The position numbers and the translations under genes were made by a program. 64,000 bases of DNA, taken from NCBI GenBank assembly GCA_002478885.1, contig DLKC01000012.1, positions 4,311-68,310 of the forward strand, read 5' to 3'. The notes under the pieces are model-generated. The model did no database searches and was not told the DNA's origin. It saw only the letters and a list, made by a program, of their open reading frames with translations. The stretch is from Chitinophagaceae bacterium UBA7600. GTDB lineage: Bacteria > Bacteroidota > Bacteroidia > Chitinophagales > Chitinophagaceae. This document shows positions 44,130 to 52,672 of the stretch, one piece after another (positions within the stretch are counted from its first letter, which is position 1; each line of letters opens with the position of its first letter).

Positions 44130-44885
44130 ATGTTCAACCCAACCAAATTAACCCTGCTGCTTTGCGTACTTGTATCGTTAAGCAGTTGCGCCACGCAAAA
44201 TATGTTTCAAAGCCAGGACCCCGCACCTGCCGCCAAAGATGATTCTTTGTTTTTTAAGCCACAGGAAAATTACCAGTATGTGATTCGCAAAGATGACAAA
44301 CTAAACCTGAGTATATGGGACAATGATGACCTGAGCGTTGGTTCTATTTTCGGCATCTATAACTCCGACCAGGGATATGGAAAGTGGGTGATGGTGGACA
44401 CAAAAGGTATGATTACGGTTCCGAAGATCGGTGAAATAAAAGTGGAAGGCCTTACCGTATCGGCAGCCAAAGACAGCCTGGTAAAAGCTTACTCAAGATG
44501 GATCGTAAAACCGATTATAGACATCAAGGTGCTCAATAAAGAAGTTACTGTTATCGGTGACCTGCGGGCACCAGGTAAAATAGCCCTTGAAAAAGATAAC
44601 AATACCCTGGTAGAGCTGATTGGCAAAGCCGGTGATGTGGATTTTTATGCAGACAAGTCGAAAGTGAAAGTGATCAGAATGGTCGATAACAACCCGAAAT
44701 ACATAACCGTTGACCTGACCAGGATGGACAACTACTATGTGAATAATATACAAATCCATCCCGGGGATGTGATCTACGTGCCTTCGAAGAAAGGAAAAGA
44801 ATGGGATAAACGTGCAGGCGCTTCTATTATACCTGCCACCGCGGTGATCACTTCGATTATCTTAATAGCATCACTCTTCAAATAA
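44130..44885 (+). CDS. Wza-like polysaccharide export lipoprotein
   Basis: A 251-residue outer-membrane-type exporter. Lipobox SSC in 'LLLCVLVSLSSCATQ' (Cys20). Poly_export domain ~50-150 ('YVIRKDDKLNLSIWDNDDLS', 'VDTKGMITVPKIGEIKVEGLT'), SLBB domain ~150-225 ('VTVIGDLRAPGKIALE'). A C-terminal hydrophobic helix ('ASIIPATAVITSIILIASLF') fits the alpha-helical outer-membrane pore of Wza. Wzc-like gene starts 7 bp later. Confidence 0.93.
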   Translation: MFNPTKLTLLLCVLVSLSSCATQNMFQSQDPAPAAKDDSLFFKPQENYQYVIRKDDKLNLSIWDNDDLSVGSIFGIYNSDQGYGKWVMVDTKGMITVPKIGEIKVEGLTVSAAKDSLVKAYSRWIVKPIIDIKVLNKEVTVIGDLRAPGKIALEKDNNTLVELIGKAGDVDFYADKSKVKVIRMVDNNPKYITVDLTRMDNYYVNNIQIHPGDVIYVPSKKGKEWDKRAGASIIPATAVITSIILIASLFK

Positions 44886-44892
44886 CCTCGTC

Positions 44893-47055
44893 ATGAATAA
44901 CTGGAAAGACACGCTGAACATGTTAAGGCCTTTTTATCGCGGCCTCCCCATAATTGCGGTAATTATGATCGTTGCCGTGCTGACAATGAGCAAGTACCTG
45001 AACTATGTTACTCCAATGTATGAGAGCGTTTCGAAAATAAAGCTGGCCGATGTTAAAGAAGGTGCAGCAAGCGCCACTATGTACAAAGACTTTGACGTGT
45101 TTGCAACCACCAATAAGATAGGCGCGGAAGTGGAAGTAGTCAAATCCCCGGTAGTCATAAAAAAGGCGCTCAGCAATTTAAACATACAGACAACCATTTT
45201 CAGGATCGGCGATTTTCGCAACACCGAACTCTATGATCAGTCGCCCCTGAGAATAATGACTGACATAAAAGACCAGAAACTATTTGATAAAGCTTTTGCT
45301 GTAACAGTTAAGAATAACAGCATCCTTGACATAACAACCCCGAATGCGGAAAAGATAGAAGGGAAAATAAATGAGGTTATTCACGCAAAAGGTGTTGACA
45401 TTTTAATTGTGTTCAACGACTCGCTGATAAGCAGGAAGCCCGGGTTGCTTATTAATGACAACTACCAGTTTATTGTTCATTCGGAAAATAAACTGATCGA
45501 TGAAATAAGGGAAACGATAGATGTAATGGCCGCCGATAAAGAGGTGCCTATTATCAGAATCGCTTATACAAGTGCAGTGCCCCAGAAATCGGCTGACATA
45601 GTAAACCAGATTTCTGAAGCCTATATAAACGATTATATAAGCGAAAAATATAAGACAGCAGATACCACCGTTGATTTTTTAAATAAAGAACTACATAACT
45701 ATAATACGAAACTTGCCAGTAGTGAAAACGAGATTGAAGATTATAAACACAAGGAAGGTATCGTTGATATTCCACAGGAGATTGACGCGACCCTGAAAAA
45801 AGTGGGAGACCTAAAGAAACAACTGGCCAATGTTAAAATGAGCCTTGCAAGCATCGACAGCCTGAATAACTATGTACAGCGTGGCAAAGACAACTTTCTT
45901 GATCTCGCGCCAAACTTCGAAGCATACAACGACCTGCTTTCAACGGAGATCGTGAAGAAAATGAAAACTCTTCAATCTGAAAAACGCGACCTTCTTTTAA
46001 AATATACCCCCGAAAATGAAAAAGTACAGGTAGTTGATCAGAAACTGAAAGATATGGATGACTACCTGCTGGAAGGTATTAAAAATTCAAAGGCAGATCT
46101 CCAGATAAAATACGATGAACTGGACCTTGCCATCAAGAATGCAGAATCAGCTTTTGCATCTATGCCTTCAAAACAAAAGAATATGGTGATACTGGACAGG
46201 AATTTTGGTCTCAATGAAGATATTTACAAATTCCTCCATGAAAAAAGAACCGACGCCGAAATAACAAGAGCTGCCAACATTTCCTTTCACCGCATTCTTG
46301 CAGCGGGAGAAGTTCCTACAACGCCGGTATCCCCAAATGTAACCCTGCTGAAAGCAGTGGCAGGCTTTCTTGGCTTCCTGGGAGGGATTTTCCTGATCTA
46401 TCTTGTACACTTTATCAAAGGCAGGGTTAATGACCTGAACAGCATTCAAAGAAGTTCTGACACACCTGTGTTAGCAGCTATCCCCTTTCTTTCAAAAGAA
46501 AAAGGCCGGGAACTGTTCTTTGATAAAACAGCCATTGAAATTGAAATAAAGAAATGGCTTAGCCCGGGTTCGGTAATTGTTTGTTCTTCTTTTGATAAAA
46601 ATGAAGGCAAAAGATTCGTTGCCGTTTCCCTTGCGAAATCTATTGAAAATCTCGGAAAGAAGGTTTTGCTGGTTGATGTTGATTCTACCATAGGTGAAGC
46701 CATCCCCAATGAAGTAAATATGGTATCACTCCCGGCATCAGGTCTTAAATGGAAACAACCCGATGTATGGAAAAACCTTGTCAGCAAATGGAAAGAAGAC
46801 AATGAAGTGATTGTCATCAAAAATGCTCCCTTGAAAAAAGAATCTTCCTCTATGCTGGCAATGGCTTCAGGAACACTAAATCTTTTTCTACTCGACAGCC
46901 GGAATACACGCAAATCGCGTATTGAAGAGGCCGACCTGCTTAAAGAAGATCTGCAAATACCTAATATGCAATTCCTGCTGAACAGGAGCGGCTATACCCC
47001 GACATTATTCACACAGGCATTTGATATTACCAAACGAATTTTCAAAAAGAAATAG
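44893..47055 (+). CDS. Wzc-like polysaccharide co-polymerase with degenerate kinase domain
   Basis: A 720-residue inner-membrane protein controlling chain length and export. TM1 ~18-36, Wzz-type periplasmic domain with coiled coils (~40-470), TM2 ~478-500 ('VTLLKAVAGFLGFLGGIFLIYL'), cytoplasmic kinase-like domain ~545-720. The Walker A region reads 'SSFDKNEGKRF' (565-575), with Arg574 where BY-kinases have Ser/Thr and no first Gly. The Walker B region reads 'VIVIKNAPL' with Lys643 in place of Asp. No C-terminal Tyr cluster. It probably keeps the scaffold but not kinase activity. Confidence 0.9.
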   Translation: MNNWKDTLNMLRPFYRGLPIIAVIMIVAVLTMSKYLNYVTPMYESVSKIKLADVKEGAASATMYKDFDVFATTNKIGAEVEVVKSPVVIKKALSNLNIQTTIFRIGDFRNTELYDQSPLRIMTDIKDQKLFDKAFAVTVKNNSILDITTPNAEKIEGKINEVIHAKGVDILIVFNDSLISRKPGLLINDNYQFIVHSENKLIDEIRETIDVMAADKEVPIIRIAYTSAVPQKSADIVNQISEAYINDYISEKYKTADTTVDFLNKELHNYNTKLASSENEIEDYKHKEGIVDIPQEIDATLKKVGDLKKQLANVKMSLASIDSLNNYVQRGKDNFLDLAPNFEAYNDLLSTEIVKKMKTLQSEKRDLLLKYTPENEKVQVVDQKLKDMDDYLLEGIKNSKADLQIKYDELDLAIKNAESAFASMPSKQKNMVILDRNFGLNEDIYKFLHEKRTDAEITRAANISFHRILAAGEVPTTPVSPNVTLLKAVAGFLGFLGGIFLIYLVHFIKGRVNDLNSIQRSSDTPVLAAIPFLSKEKGRELFFDKTAIEIEIKKWLSPGSVIVCSSFDKNEGKRFVAVSLAKSIENLGKKVLLVDVDSTIGEAIPNEVNMVSLPASGLKWKQPDVWKNLVSKWKEDNEVIVIKNAPLKKESSSMLAMASGTLNLFLLDSRNTRKSRIEEADLLKEDLQIPNMQFLLNRSGYTPTLFTQAFDITKRIFKKK

Positions 47056-47065
47056 TAAAAAACAG

Positions 47066-48331
47066 ATGAAACCACTTGAAATGATAAAGAAATTCAGCAA
47101 TCCAAAAATGCTGATGCTTACGGACCAGGTGCTGGTAAGTGGTGCTTCATTTGCTACCAACATATTGCTGGCCCGCTCTCTTGGTCTCAGCGAATATGGA
47201 AAATTTTCCGCCATCATTCTGCTGCAGATGTTCATTCTATCCATGCAACAAGCTTCCATCACAGGTATCTTCCAGGTTATGTTTCCCGGTTTTGATCAAA
47301 AGGCCAGGATCCGTTACTCGGCAAGCCTGATTTTCTCAGAGGTTTTTTTCTTACTAATGCTATCCATCATAGCATTGATAGCAAATCTGGCAGTCCCCGT
47401 AGTCTTTGCCAGCTATCAGCCGGTGATAATACCTGGTCTGTTGTCTATAGTACTTTTCCTGCTGCAGGATTACCTGAGAAAAGTCTTCCTTACGAAAGAA
47501 CAACCGGCCAAAGCGCTTTGGATAGATGCAATTACCAATATTTTACAGATGCTGGCTCTTGCTTTCGTCAGCATTTTTGGCAAGCTTGACCTGGCCCTGG
47601 CATGCTGGATTGTTGCATTGACTTTCATACCGTCAGTTACCGTGGGCGTCATCTGGCTGAAACCCGGCAAACCCGATATTTCAGAGATAAAAAGCACCGT
47701 AAAACTGCACAAGGCAAAATCAGGATGGTTGCTATTGTCGGCATTGCTTCAATGGGGCTCCGGCAATTTCTTTGTAGTAGCCGCCGGCTGGTGGCTTGGC
47801 GCTGCAGCCTTGGGTGCATTAAGATTGGCACAATATATCTACGGTCTGCTAAACGTGTTACTGCAGGCAATTGAAAATTATACTGTTCCAAAAGCGGCCA
47901 GCATTCATGCCGGCGGCAAAGATCTTGGGGCGTACCTGAAAATTGTTTTCAAAAAATCGTTGTTGTATATCGTTCCGCTTTTGTTACTGCTGTCTGTTTT
48001 TGCCAAACAGGTATTGCAGCTCGCAGGTGGCGCAGATTACACACAGTATAGCTATATCATGTATGCGCTGGCTTTTATTTACCTGCTCATTCTAACAGGC
48101 AATCCGTTTAGAGTAGCGTTGCGCGTTCACTTTATGAACAAATATTATTTCACAGGTTATCTCATTGCAGCCGGATTCAGCATTTGTACCGCACGCTGGA
48201 TGATACTTACCTGGAATTTAAACGGCGTGTTGGCAGGCTTATTCTTAACCCAATTGATACTTGTGTGCTATTGGGCAATTATACTCACCAGAAAAAATAT
48301 AATAGCATGGAAATTATTCACCTCATTTTAG
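47066..48331 (+). CDS. Oligosaccharide flippase (Wzx-like)
   Basis: A 421-residue MOP-superfamily membrane protein with about 12-14 hydrophobic helices, starting with 'LTDQVLVSGASFATNILLARSLGLSEYGKFSAIILL', the usual Wzx first two helices. It would flip undecaprenyl-linked repeat units. ATG at 47066 is chosen; an upstream in-frame start at 47021 lies inside the Wzc-like gene. The glycosyltransferase start at 48307 overlaps its end by 25 nt. Confidence 0.9.
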   Translation: MKPLEMIKKFSNPKMLMLTDQVLVSGASFATNILLARSLGLSEYGKFSAIILLQMFILSMQQASITGIFQVMFPGFDQKARIRYSASLIFSEVFFLLMLSIIALIANLAVPVVFASYQPVIIPGLLSIVLFLLQDYLRKVFLTKEQPAKALWIDAITNILQMLALAFVSIFGKLDLALACWIVALTFIPSVTVGVIWLKPGKPDISEIKSTVKLHKAKSGWLLLSALLQWGSGNFFVVAAGWWLGAAALGALRLAQYIYGLLNVLLQAIENYTVPKAASIHAGGKDLGAYLKIVFKKSLLYIVPLLLLLSVFAKQVLQLAGGADYTQYSYIMYALAFIYLLILTGNPFRVALRVHFMNKYYFTGYLIAAGFSICTARWMILTWNLNGVLAGLFLTQLILVCYWAIILTRKNIIAWKLFTSF

Positions 48332-49470
48332 GTAAAGCAAATCCTAACAGGATGAACGGCGTGAACAAAGTGGTGCACGAACTGGCCACAACACAGGTCG
48401 AGAAAGGAATCTCAGCCGAAGTGTGGGGCATTACCGACAATCCTGTACACGATTACCCTTCAAGAATATTTAAAACAAGACTTTTCAAGGCTTCAAAAAA
48501 TCCTTTTGGCTTTGACAAAGAACTTAAAGCCGCACTACTCACCAGGACACAGTCAGCCGTAATACATATCCACGGCGCCTTTCTTCCGGTGTTTTACAGT
48601 GTGTCCGCATTTCTCTACAAACACGATATTCCTTTTATCATAACTCCTCACAGTTCTTATAACATTGTGATGATGCGGAAAAATTCAATCATTAAGAAAA
48701 TATATTTCGCACTCTTTGAAAAGAAACTGCTTGACCGCTCCTCATTCATTCACCTGGTCGGCAAATCTGAATTGACAGGTCTTGATCTTATCTACCACAA
48801 CCGGAAATCGGCATTGATACCATATGGTTTTAATATACCTGTTATAAACAAACAGGCAGAAAAATCTTCCTCCAATATAGTGTTTGGCTATTGCGGCAGG
48901 TTCGATATTCATTCAAAAGGGCTAGACATTATGCTGGAAGGGTTTGCCATGCTGCACAAACAATTTTCCAATACAAAACTGATGGTTATAGGCGACGGGG
49001 ACCAACGCCCCAAAGTAGAAGCTATCATCAGGCAATTGGGCATTGAAGATGCGGTCGAACTGATGGGTAGCAGGTTTGGCGAAGAAAAAGTAGCACTTCT
49101 TCAGCAGTGCCATGTTTTTGTCCATCCATCCCGCTCCGATGGTCTGCCCGCCACCATTGTTGAGGCTGCAGCATTAGGGCTTCCTTCGGTGGTTTCCGAA
49201 GAAACCAATATCGGTGATTTCATTACTGCTTTCGATGCCGGCCAGTCTATGAAAAGCCTGGATGCACAGGCATTCTATCAAAGCCTTGCCAGCGTTTACA
49301 AAAGAATATACTTCAACAACGAACTGGAACAACTCAAAAAAAATGCATTGCAAATGATCGAAGAAGCGTTTAACTGGAACAACGTGCTCGCAAAGCTTAA
49401 TAAGCTTTACAAAGAAGCTTATCTCGCGAAGCACGAACTCTTAGAGCAGAAAAGCTTTACGCTCGAATAA
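48307..49470 (+). CDS. GT4-family glycosyltransferase
   Basis: A 387-residue GT-B enzyme. N-terminal domain 'IIHLILGKANPNRMNGVNKVVHEL' is the acceptor half. 'VFGYCGRFDIHSKGLDIML' opens the nucleotide-sugar half, and the EX7E region is 'VHPSRSDGLPATIVEAAALGLPSV'. Cytoplasmic, membrane-associated; sugar unknown. The Met at 48307 fits the family start; the longer frame begins inside the flippase gene. Confidence 0.92.
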   Translation: MEIIHLILGKANPNRMNGVNKVVHELATTQVEKGISAEVWGITDNPVHDYPSRIFKTRLFKASKNPFGFDKELKAALLTRTQSAVIHIHGAFLPVFYSVSAFLYKHDIPFIITPHSSYNIVMMRKNSIIKKIYFALFEKKLLDRSSFIHLVGKSELTGLDLIYHNRKSALIPYGFNIPVINKQAEKSSSNIVFGYCGRFDIHSKGLDIMLEGFAMLHKQFSNTKLMVIGDGDQRPKVEAIIRQLGIEDAVELMGSRFGEEKVALLQQCHVFVHPSRSDGLPATIVEAAALGLPSVVSEETNIGDFITAFDAGQSMKSLDAQAFYQSLASVYKRIYFNNELEQLKKNALQMIEEAFNWNNVLAKLNKLYKEAYLAKHELLEQKSFTLE

Positions 49471-49509
49471 GCAATCATATCCCTTCAACCCGCCTTTTCA
49501 CAGATCGAC

Positions 49510-50808
49510 ATGCGCAAAGACAAAAACCATAAAAAATTCTACGGGAAAATAAGCCTCCTGCTGACCATCATCATTTTCACAATGCTTGGCGGCTATTTTG
49601 CCTGGAGCGATAGTGCCGGTTTTAATAAAGTATTCAAACTGGTTTCGCGCCTGTTGATGACCATTTCAATCTACTATGTCTTCCGCATGATCGTGAAGCG
49701 CGGTGCAATTCCCTCTTTCAGTTTTGCGAATGTGCTGTCGCCTGTATTGTATGCAGTATACCTTGGCCTCGGACTTCTCTCCTTTTTATGGAGCACCGAT
49801 GTTTCTTATTCGGCATTACAATGGTTTATGGACGTTGAAAGCCTCGCTTTTGCTTACTATTTCATTGGTTCTTTCATACTGCTCGAAGTCTATTTCCCCG
49901 ATTCCAAAATAAAAATGTACAGGGTGCTGGGACATGCAGTCTTTATGCTGATACTCATTTTTGTCATTGGTTATTTTGTAAACCCGGGCGTGTTCATGCG
50001 CATGTCGCATGAAGGGGAAGAATTCAGGCTTGGTGGTTTTATCATGAACCCCAACGAACTCGGCATGTTAAGCGCCGTGGGCGTTTCTTGTTACATCTTT
50101 TGCCTGTACGACAAAGGTTATAGGGTTTGGACGGTAATCAAAATACTCATCCTGCTTTATGGTATTGTGCTCACCGGCTCCAGGTCTACTACCATCGGTT
50201 GCTTTATCATCATCTTTTTTCATATTAACCAGTCAACAAATACCAAACTCAAAATCGCCATGTACATCGGTGCAATAATGATTGTCCCGATCGCTGTAAG
50301 CACAATGATCGTAAAATCTGAAGGCAATGGCGGGCTCGACGAAGTGATGAGTATGACCGGGCGGTTGCCCTTTTGGACAGCACTGTTAACCGAAGGTTTA
50401 CCAAAGGAGCCGTTACTTGGTTTCGGATTTATGCGCATCGCCTACACCACCTACTTTTCAAGCGTTCACACATACACCGCGAGTATGGCGCACAACACGC
50501 TTGTACAGGTGATCATGAACCTCGGGCTTATCGGTTTCACCGTAGTGTTGTTCCAGCTCATCTTTACCTTCAAAGGATTTCTCACTTCGCCTGAAAAAGA
50601 AAAAAGGCTCATGTCTCTTGGTATCATCATCCCGGTATTGATCAATTCCATGACAGAGTTTGGCATTTTTGGAGAAACCAATTACGGCATTCTTTTTTAC
50701 CAGCTGCTCATTTTTTATATCAGCATGCAAATTCATAAAAGACTAACACCTTCAGAAAAAATATTCCTGCGCCGCCGTCGCCCGGAACTTGCGTTATCCA
50801 TTAACTGA
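49510..50808 (+). CDS. O-antigen polymerase/ligase-like protein (Wzy-like)
   Basis: A 432-residue membrane protein with about 10-11 helices. 'FRLGGFIMNPNELGMLSAVG' and 'ILLYGIVLTGSRSTTIGCFIIIF' are the conserved pair of O-antigen polymerase/ligase proteins. A large periplasmic loop contains 'GFGFMRIAYTTYFSSVHTYTASMAHNTLVQV', the H-N motif of the family. In an EPS locus with Wzx and Wzc this is most likely the polymerase. It is the last gene of the first EPS unit. Confidence 0.9.
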   Translation: MRKDKNHKKFYGKISLLLTIIIFTMLGGYFAWSDSAGFNKVFKLVSRLLMTISIYYVFRMIVKRGAIPSFSFANVLSPVLYAVYLGLGLLSFLWSTDVSYSALQWFMDVESLAFAYYFIGSFILLEVYFPDSKIKMYRVLGHAVFMLILIFVIGYFVNPGVFMRMSHEGEEFRLGGFIMNPNELGMLSAVGVSCYIFCLYDKGYRVWTVIKILILLYGIVLTGSRSTTIGCFIIIFFHINQSTNTKLKIAMYIGAIMIVPIAVSTMIVKSEGNGGLDEVMSMTGRLPFWTALLTEGLPKEPLLGFGFMRIAYTTYFSSVHTYTASMAHNTLVQVIMNLGLIGFTVVLFQLIFTFKGFLTSPEKEKRLMSLGIIIPVLINSMTEFGIFGETNYGILFYQLLIFYISMQIHKRLTPSEKIFLRRRRPELALSIN

Positions 50809-50816
50809 TTTTTGGA

Positions 50817-50870
50817 TACCTGGCTAAACCACTTCATGCATCGTTCCTTGCGTCGCACTCTTGTACGTCA
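50817..50870 (-). repeat. Dispersed intergenic repeat, classic core
   Basis: On the minus strand: GACGTACAAGA, core GTGCGACGCAAG (50847-50858), 21-nt spacer, right box AGCCAGGTA (50817-50825). It starts 9 bp after the polymerase stop. Confidence 0.85.
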
Positions 50871-51060
50871 TAACCATTTGCATCATCGTTCTGTCTTACT
50901 ACATCTACGCCAGGCAGGTTTCTACACTGTTACATATTCATCGAACGCATATATCTTAAACGCGCTTTGTATTTTCGGCAACCTGGAAAAAAACCACCTG
51001 GCTATGCAGTTTTTGCGACATGGAAACACTCCACCATTTGGTATATGCCGCCAGCAGCCT

Positions 51061-51075
51061 TTCCGTATAATGGAA
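51061..51075 (+). promoter_or_regulatory. Putative activator-binding site (EPS unit 2)
   Basis: TTCCGTATAATGGAA, an exact TTCC-N7-GGAA inverted repeat, starting 97 bp before the TTGGCAC. Confidence 0.5.
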
Positions 51076-51130
51076 AACACTCTACCCGGGAGAATAAAGA
51101 AAGATCAAAAAAAACATAAAACTCAATACA

Positions 51131-51145
51131 GCAAAGGGTTTCAGC
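51131..51145 (+). promoter_or_regulatory. 15-bp element shared with EPS promoter 3
   Basis: GCAAAGGGTTTCAGC, identical to 57974-57988. Here 12 bp lie between it and TTGGCAC; there 2 bp. Confidence 0.5.
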
Positions 51146-51157
51146 AGGTTTTCGCAT

Positions 51158-51164
51158 TTGGCAC
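51158..51164 (+). promoter_or_regulatory. Sigma-54 -24-like element (EPS unit 2)
   Basis: TTGGCAC starting 42 nt before the acyltransferase ATG, followed by AATAATGG. Confidence 0.5.
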
Positions 51165-51199
51165 AATAATGGAAAAACCAATAAAAATATTTTTTTACA

Positions 51200-52420
51200 A
51201 TGCCGCACTTTACAATACCCAACCCCTTTAAAAAACGGAAACCACTCCGGATCGCCGAGCCGCAAACTCAAATTACAAAGCACGACTGGTTTCCAGGTCT
51301 TAACGCGTTACGCTTTATTGCAGCCGCATTGGTCATCATCATGCACGTACACAACAACCAGGGCATAGCGGGCCTGCCGCAACTTCCTGCGTTCCCGGTT
51401 TTATTTAAGGGACTGTATGCAGTGTCATTCTTTTTTGTGCTTTCCGGCTTCCTGATCACATTCCTGTTATTAAAAGAAAACAATAAAACCGGTACAATCA
51501 GTATCCGGAATTTCTACCTGCGTCGCGTGTTCAGAATTTGGCCTTTGTATTTTATCGTTATCGCAGCCGGTGCATTCTTTTACTGGCAACTGGTTCCGCA
51601 GCTTGGCTTAAAATATGATGACAACTATTCACATGCACTTGCTATTACCTTATACTCCTTTTTCCTTGCCAACGTAATGAACAGCATTTACCACGTTGGA
51701 GGCATTTTGCATGTAACCTGGAGTGTGGCAGTGGAAGAACAGTTCTATCTTTTTTGGGCGCCATTGTCAAAACGCTTTATAAAGAAACTGCCCGTTTTAA
51801 TAGCGGTGGTATCACTCTTCTCACTTGCAGTAAACATCGTTAATACACTCAATGTTTTTCACTATCCGGATGAGGTAAAACAAGTAATCTCCACCCTGCA
51901 GTTTCATTATATGGGTATAGGCGCTGGCTTTGCCTGGCTGGTGTTTCACCACAAAAAGCAACTGCTCGCATTAAAAGTATTCAGTAACCGCATGCTACAG
52001 GCGGGTCTAACAATACTCATCATCGGTTTTTTCTTGTTTTACCAGAAAACCGTACTTGGTGAAGTACTTATTCCTTTACCATTAGGCTTGTTATTCGGTT
52101 GGCTAATTGTAAACGTGAGTGTAAATGAAAAGAGGATATTTACGCTGGAACATCCTGTTTTACATTACCTGGGCAAAGTGTCCTACGGCATTTATATGTA
52201 TCACATGTTCGTAGTGTACGCCGTTTCTTTTCTCTTCGCAAAAGTGACCGTGTTACAATCGGTGCCCGTTGTTTACTTTATGTCATTTTACGGCCTGGTA
52301 TTTCTAGTAGCAACAGGTCTTGCATCACTCTCTTATTATATAATTGAATTACCGGTGCTCGGCTTAAATAAGGTTTTCACGAAAAAACCGGATAGTAAAC
52401 TCGTTTTGAAAGCAGCATAG
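51200..52420 (+). CDS. Acyltransferase family 3 (OafA-like)
   Basis: A 406-residue integral membrane acyltransferase with about 10 helices, which O-acylates polysaccharide. Conserved entry 'WFPGLNALRFIAAALVIIMHVHNN' carries the catalytic-type His in the first helix, then 'SFFFVLSGFLITFLLL', 'FYLRRVFRIWPLYFIV' (R-x-x-R-I-x-P) and 'TWSVAVEEQFYLFWAP'. No SGNH domain. Single-gene unit with its own predicted promoter and a palindromic terminator. Confidence 0.93.
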   Translation: MPHFTIPNPFKKRKPLRIAEPQTQITKHDWFPGLNALRFIAAALVIIMHVHNNQGIAGLPQLPAFPVLFKGLYAVSFFFVLSGFLITFLLLKENNKTGTISIRNFYLRRVFRIWPLYFIVIAAGAFFYWQLVPQLGLKYDDNYSHALAITLYSFFLANVMNSIYHVGGILHVTWSVAVEEQFYLFWAPLSKRFIKKLPVLIAVVSLFSLAVNIVNTLNVFHYPDEVKQVISTLQFHYMGIGAGFAWLVFHHKKQLLALKVFSNRMLQAGLTILIIGFFLFYQKTVLGEVLIPLPLGLLFGWLIVNVSVNEKRIFTLEHPVLHYLGKVSYGIYMYHMFVVYAVSFLFAKVTVLQSVPVVYFMSFYGLVFLVATGLASLSYYIIELPVLGLNKVFTKKPDSKLVLKAA

Positions 52421-52445
52421 TTTTGATAGGTGAATTTTAGAAAGG

Positions 52446-52470
52446 AATGGCCACGATCGTGGCCATTTTC
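52446..52470 (+). terminator. Palindromic terminator of acyltransferase gene
   Basis: AATGGCCACGA directly abuts TCGTGGCCATT (52446-52467), a perfect 22-bp palindrome followed by TTC. The T-run is short, so termination strength is uncertain. Confidence 0.65.
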
Positions 52471-52539
52471 ATTGATGATATGCCGGCTCACCAAGATACA
52501 TTGAACGCAATTGTTGTGTAAAAATGTTGCAGCCTGTTA

Positions 52540-52593
52540 TGCAGCACAAGAGTGCGACGCAACAGGAGTTGCATATAAAATACAGCCGGGCAC
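52540..52593 (+). repeat. Dispersed intergenic repeat, complete copy
   Basis: Left flank TGCAGCACAAGA, core GTGCGACGCAAC (52552-52563), 20-nt spacer, right box AGCCGGGCAC (52584-52593). Confidence 0.88.
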
Positions 52594-52672
52594 ATCGGGT
52601 TTTTACTGTTCCAGTTTATGGATTAATTGTCCGCCGGGTAGAGCCGCATTAAACGGAAGTAAAAAATACTAA

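Larger units (their letters stand above)
50809..51199. other. Intergenic region, EPS promoter 2
   Basis: 391 bp between the polymerase and the acyltransferase. It holds a repeat copy, the TTCC-N7-GGAA site, the shared 15-mer and TTGGCAC. No gene supported; an open frame across it ends inside the acyltransferase and has no family resemblance. Confidence 0.65.

Noticed and set aside
47824..47830. TTGGCAC followed by AATAT inside the flippase gene
   Set aside because: It is within coding sequence (Leu-Ala-Gln-Tyr), not near a start codon, and has no TTCC-N7-GGAA upstream. It shows the heptamer alone can occur by chance.
50812..51231. Open frame between polymerase and acyltransferase as a gene
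   Set aside because: It runs through a repeat copy and the predicted promoter, has no family-like sequence, and overlaps the true acyltransferase start.
52609..52623. TTCCAGTTTATGGAT upstream of the three-domain kinase gene as a fourth activator site
   Set aside because: One half-site base differs and no TTGGCAC lies between it and the start codon, so it was not called as part of the regulon.
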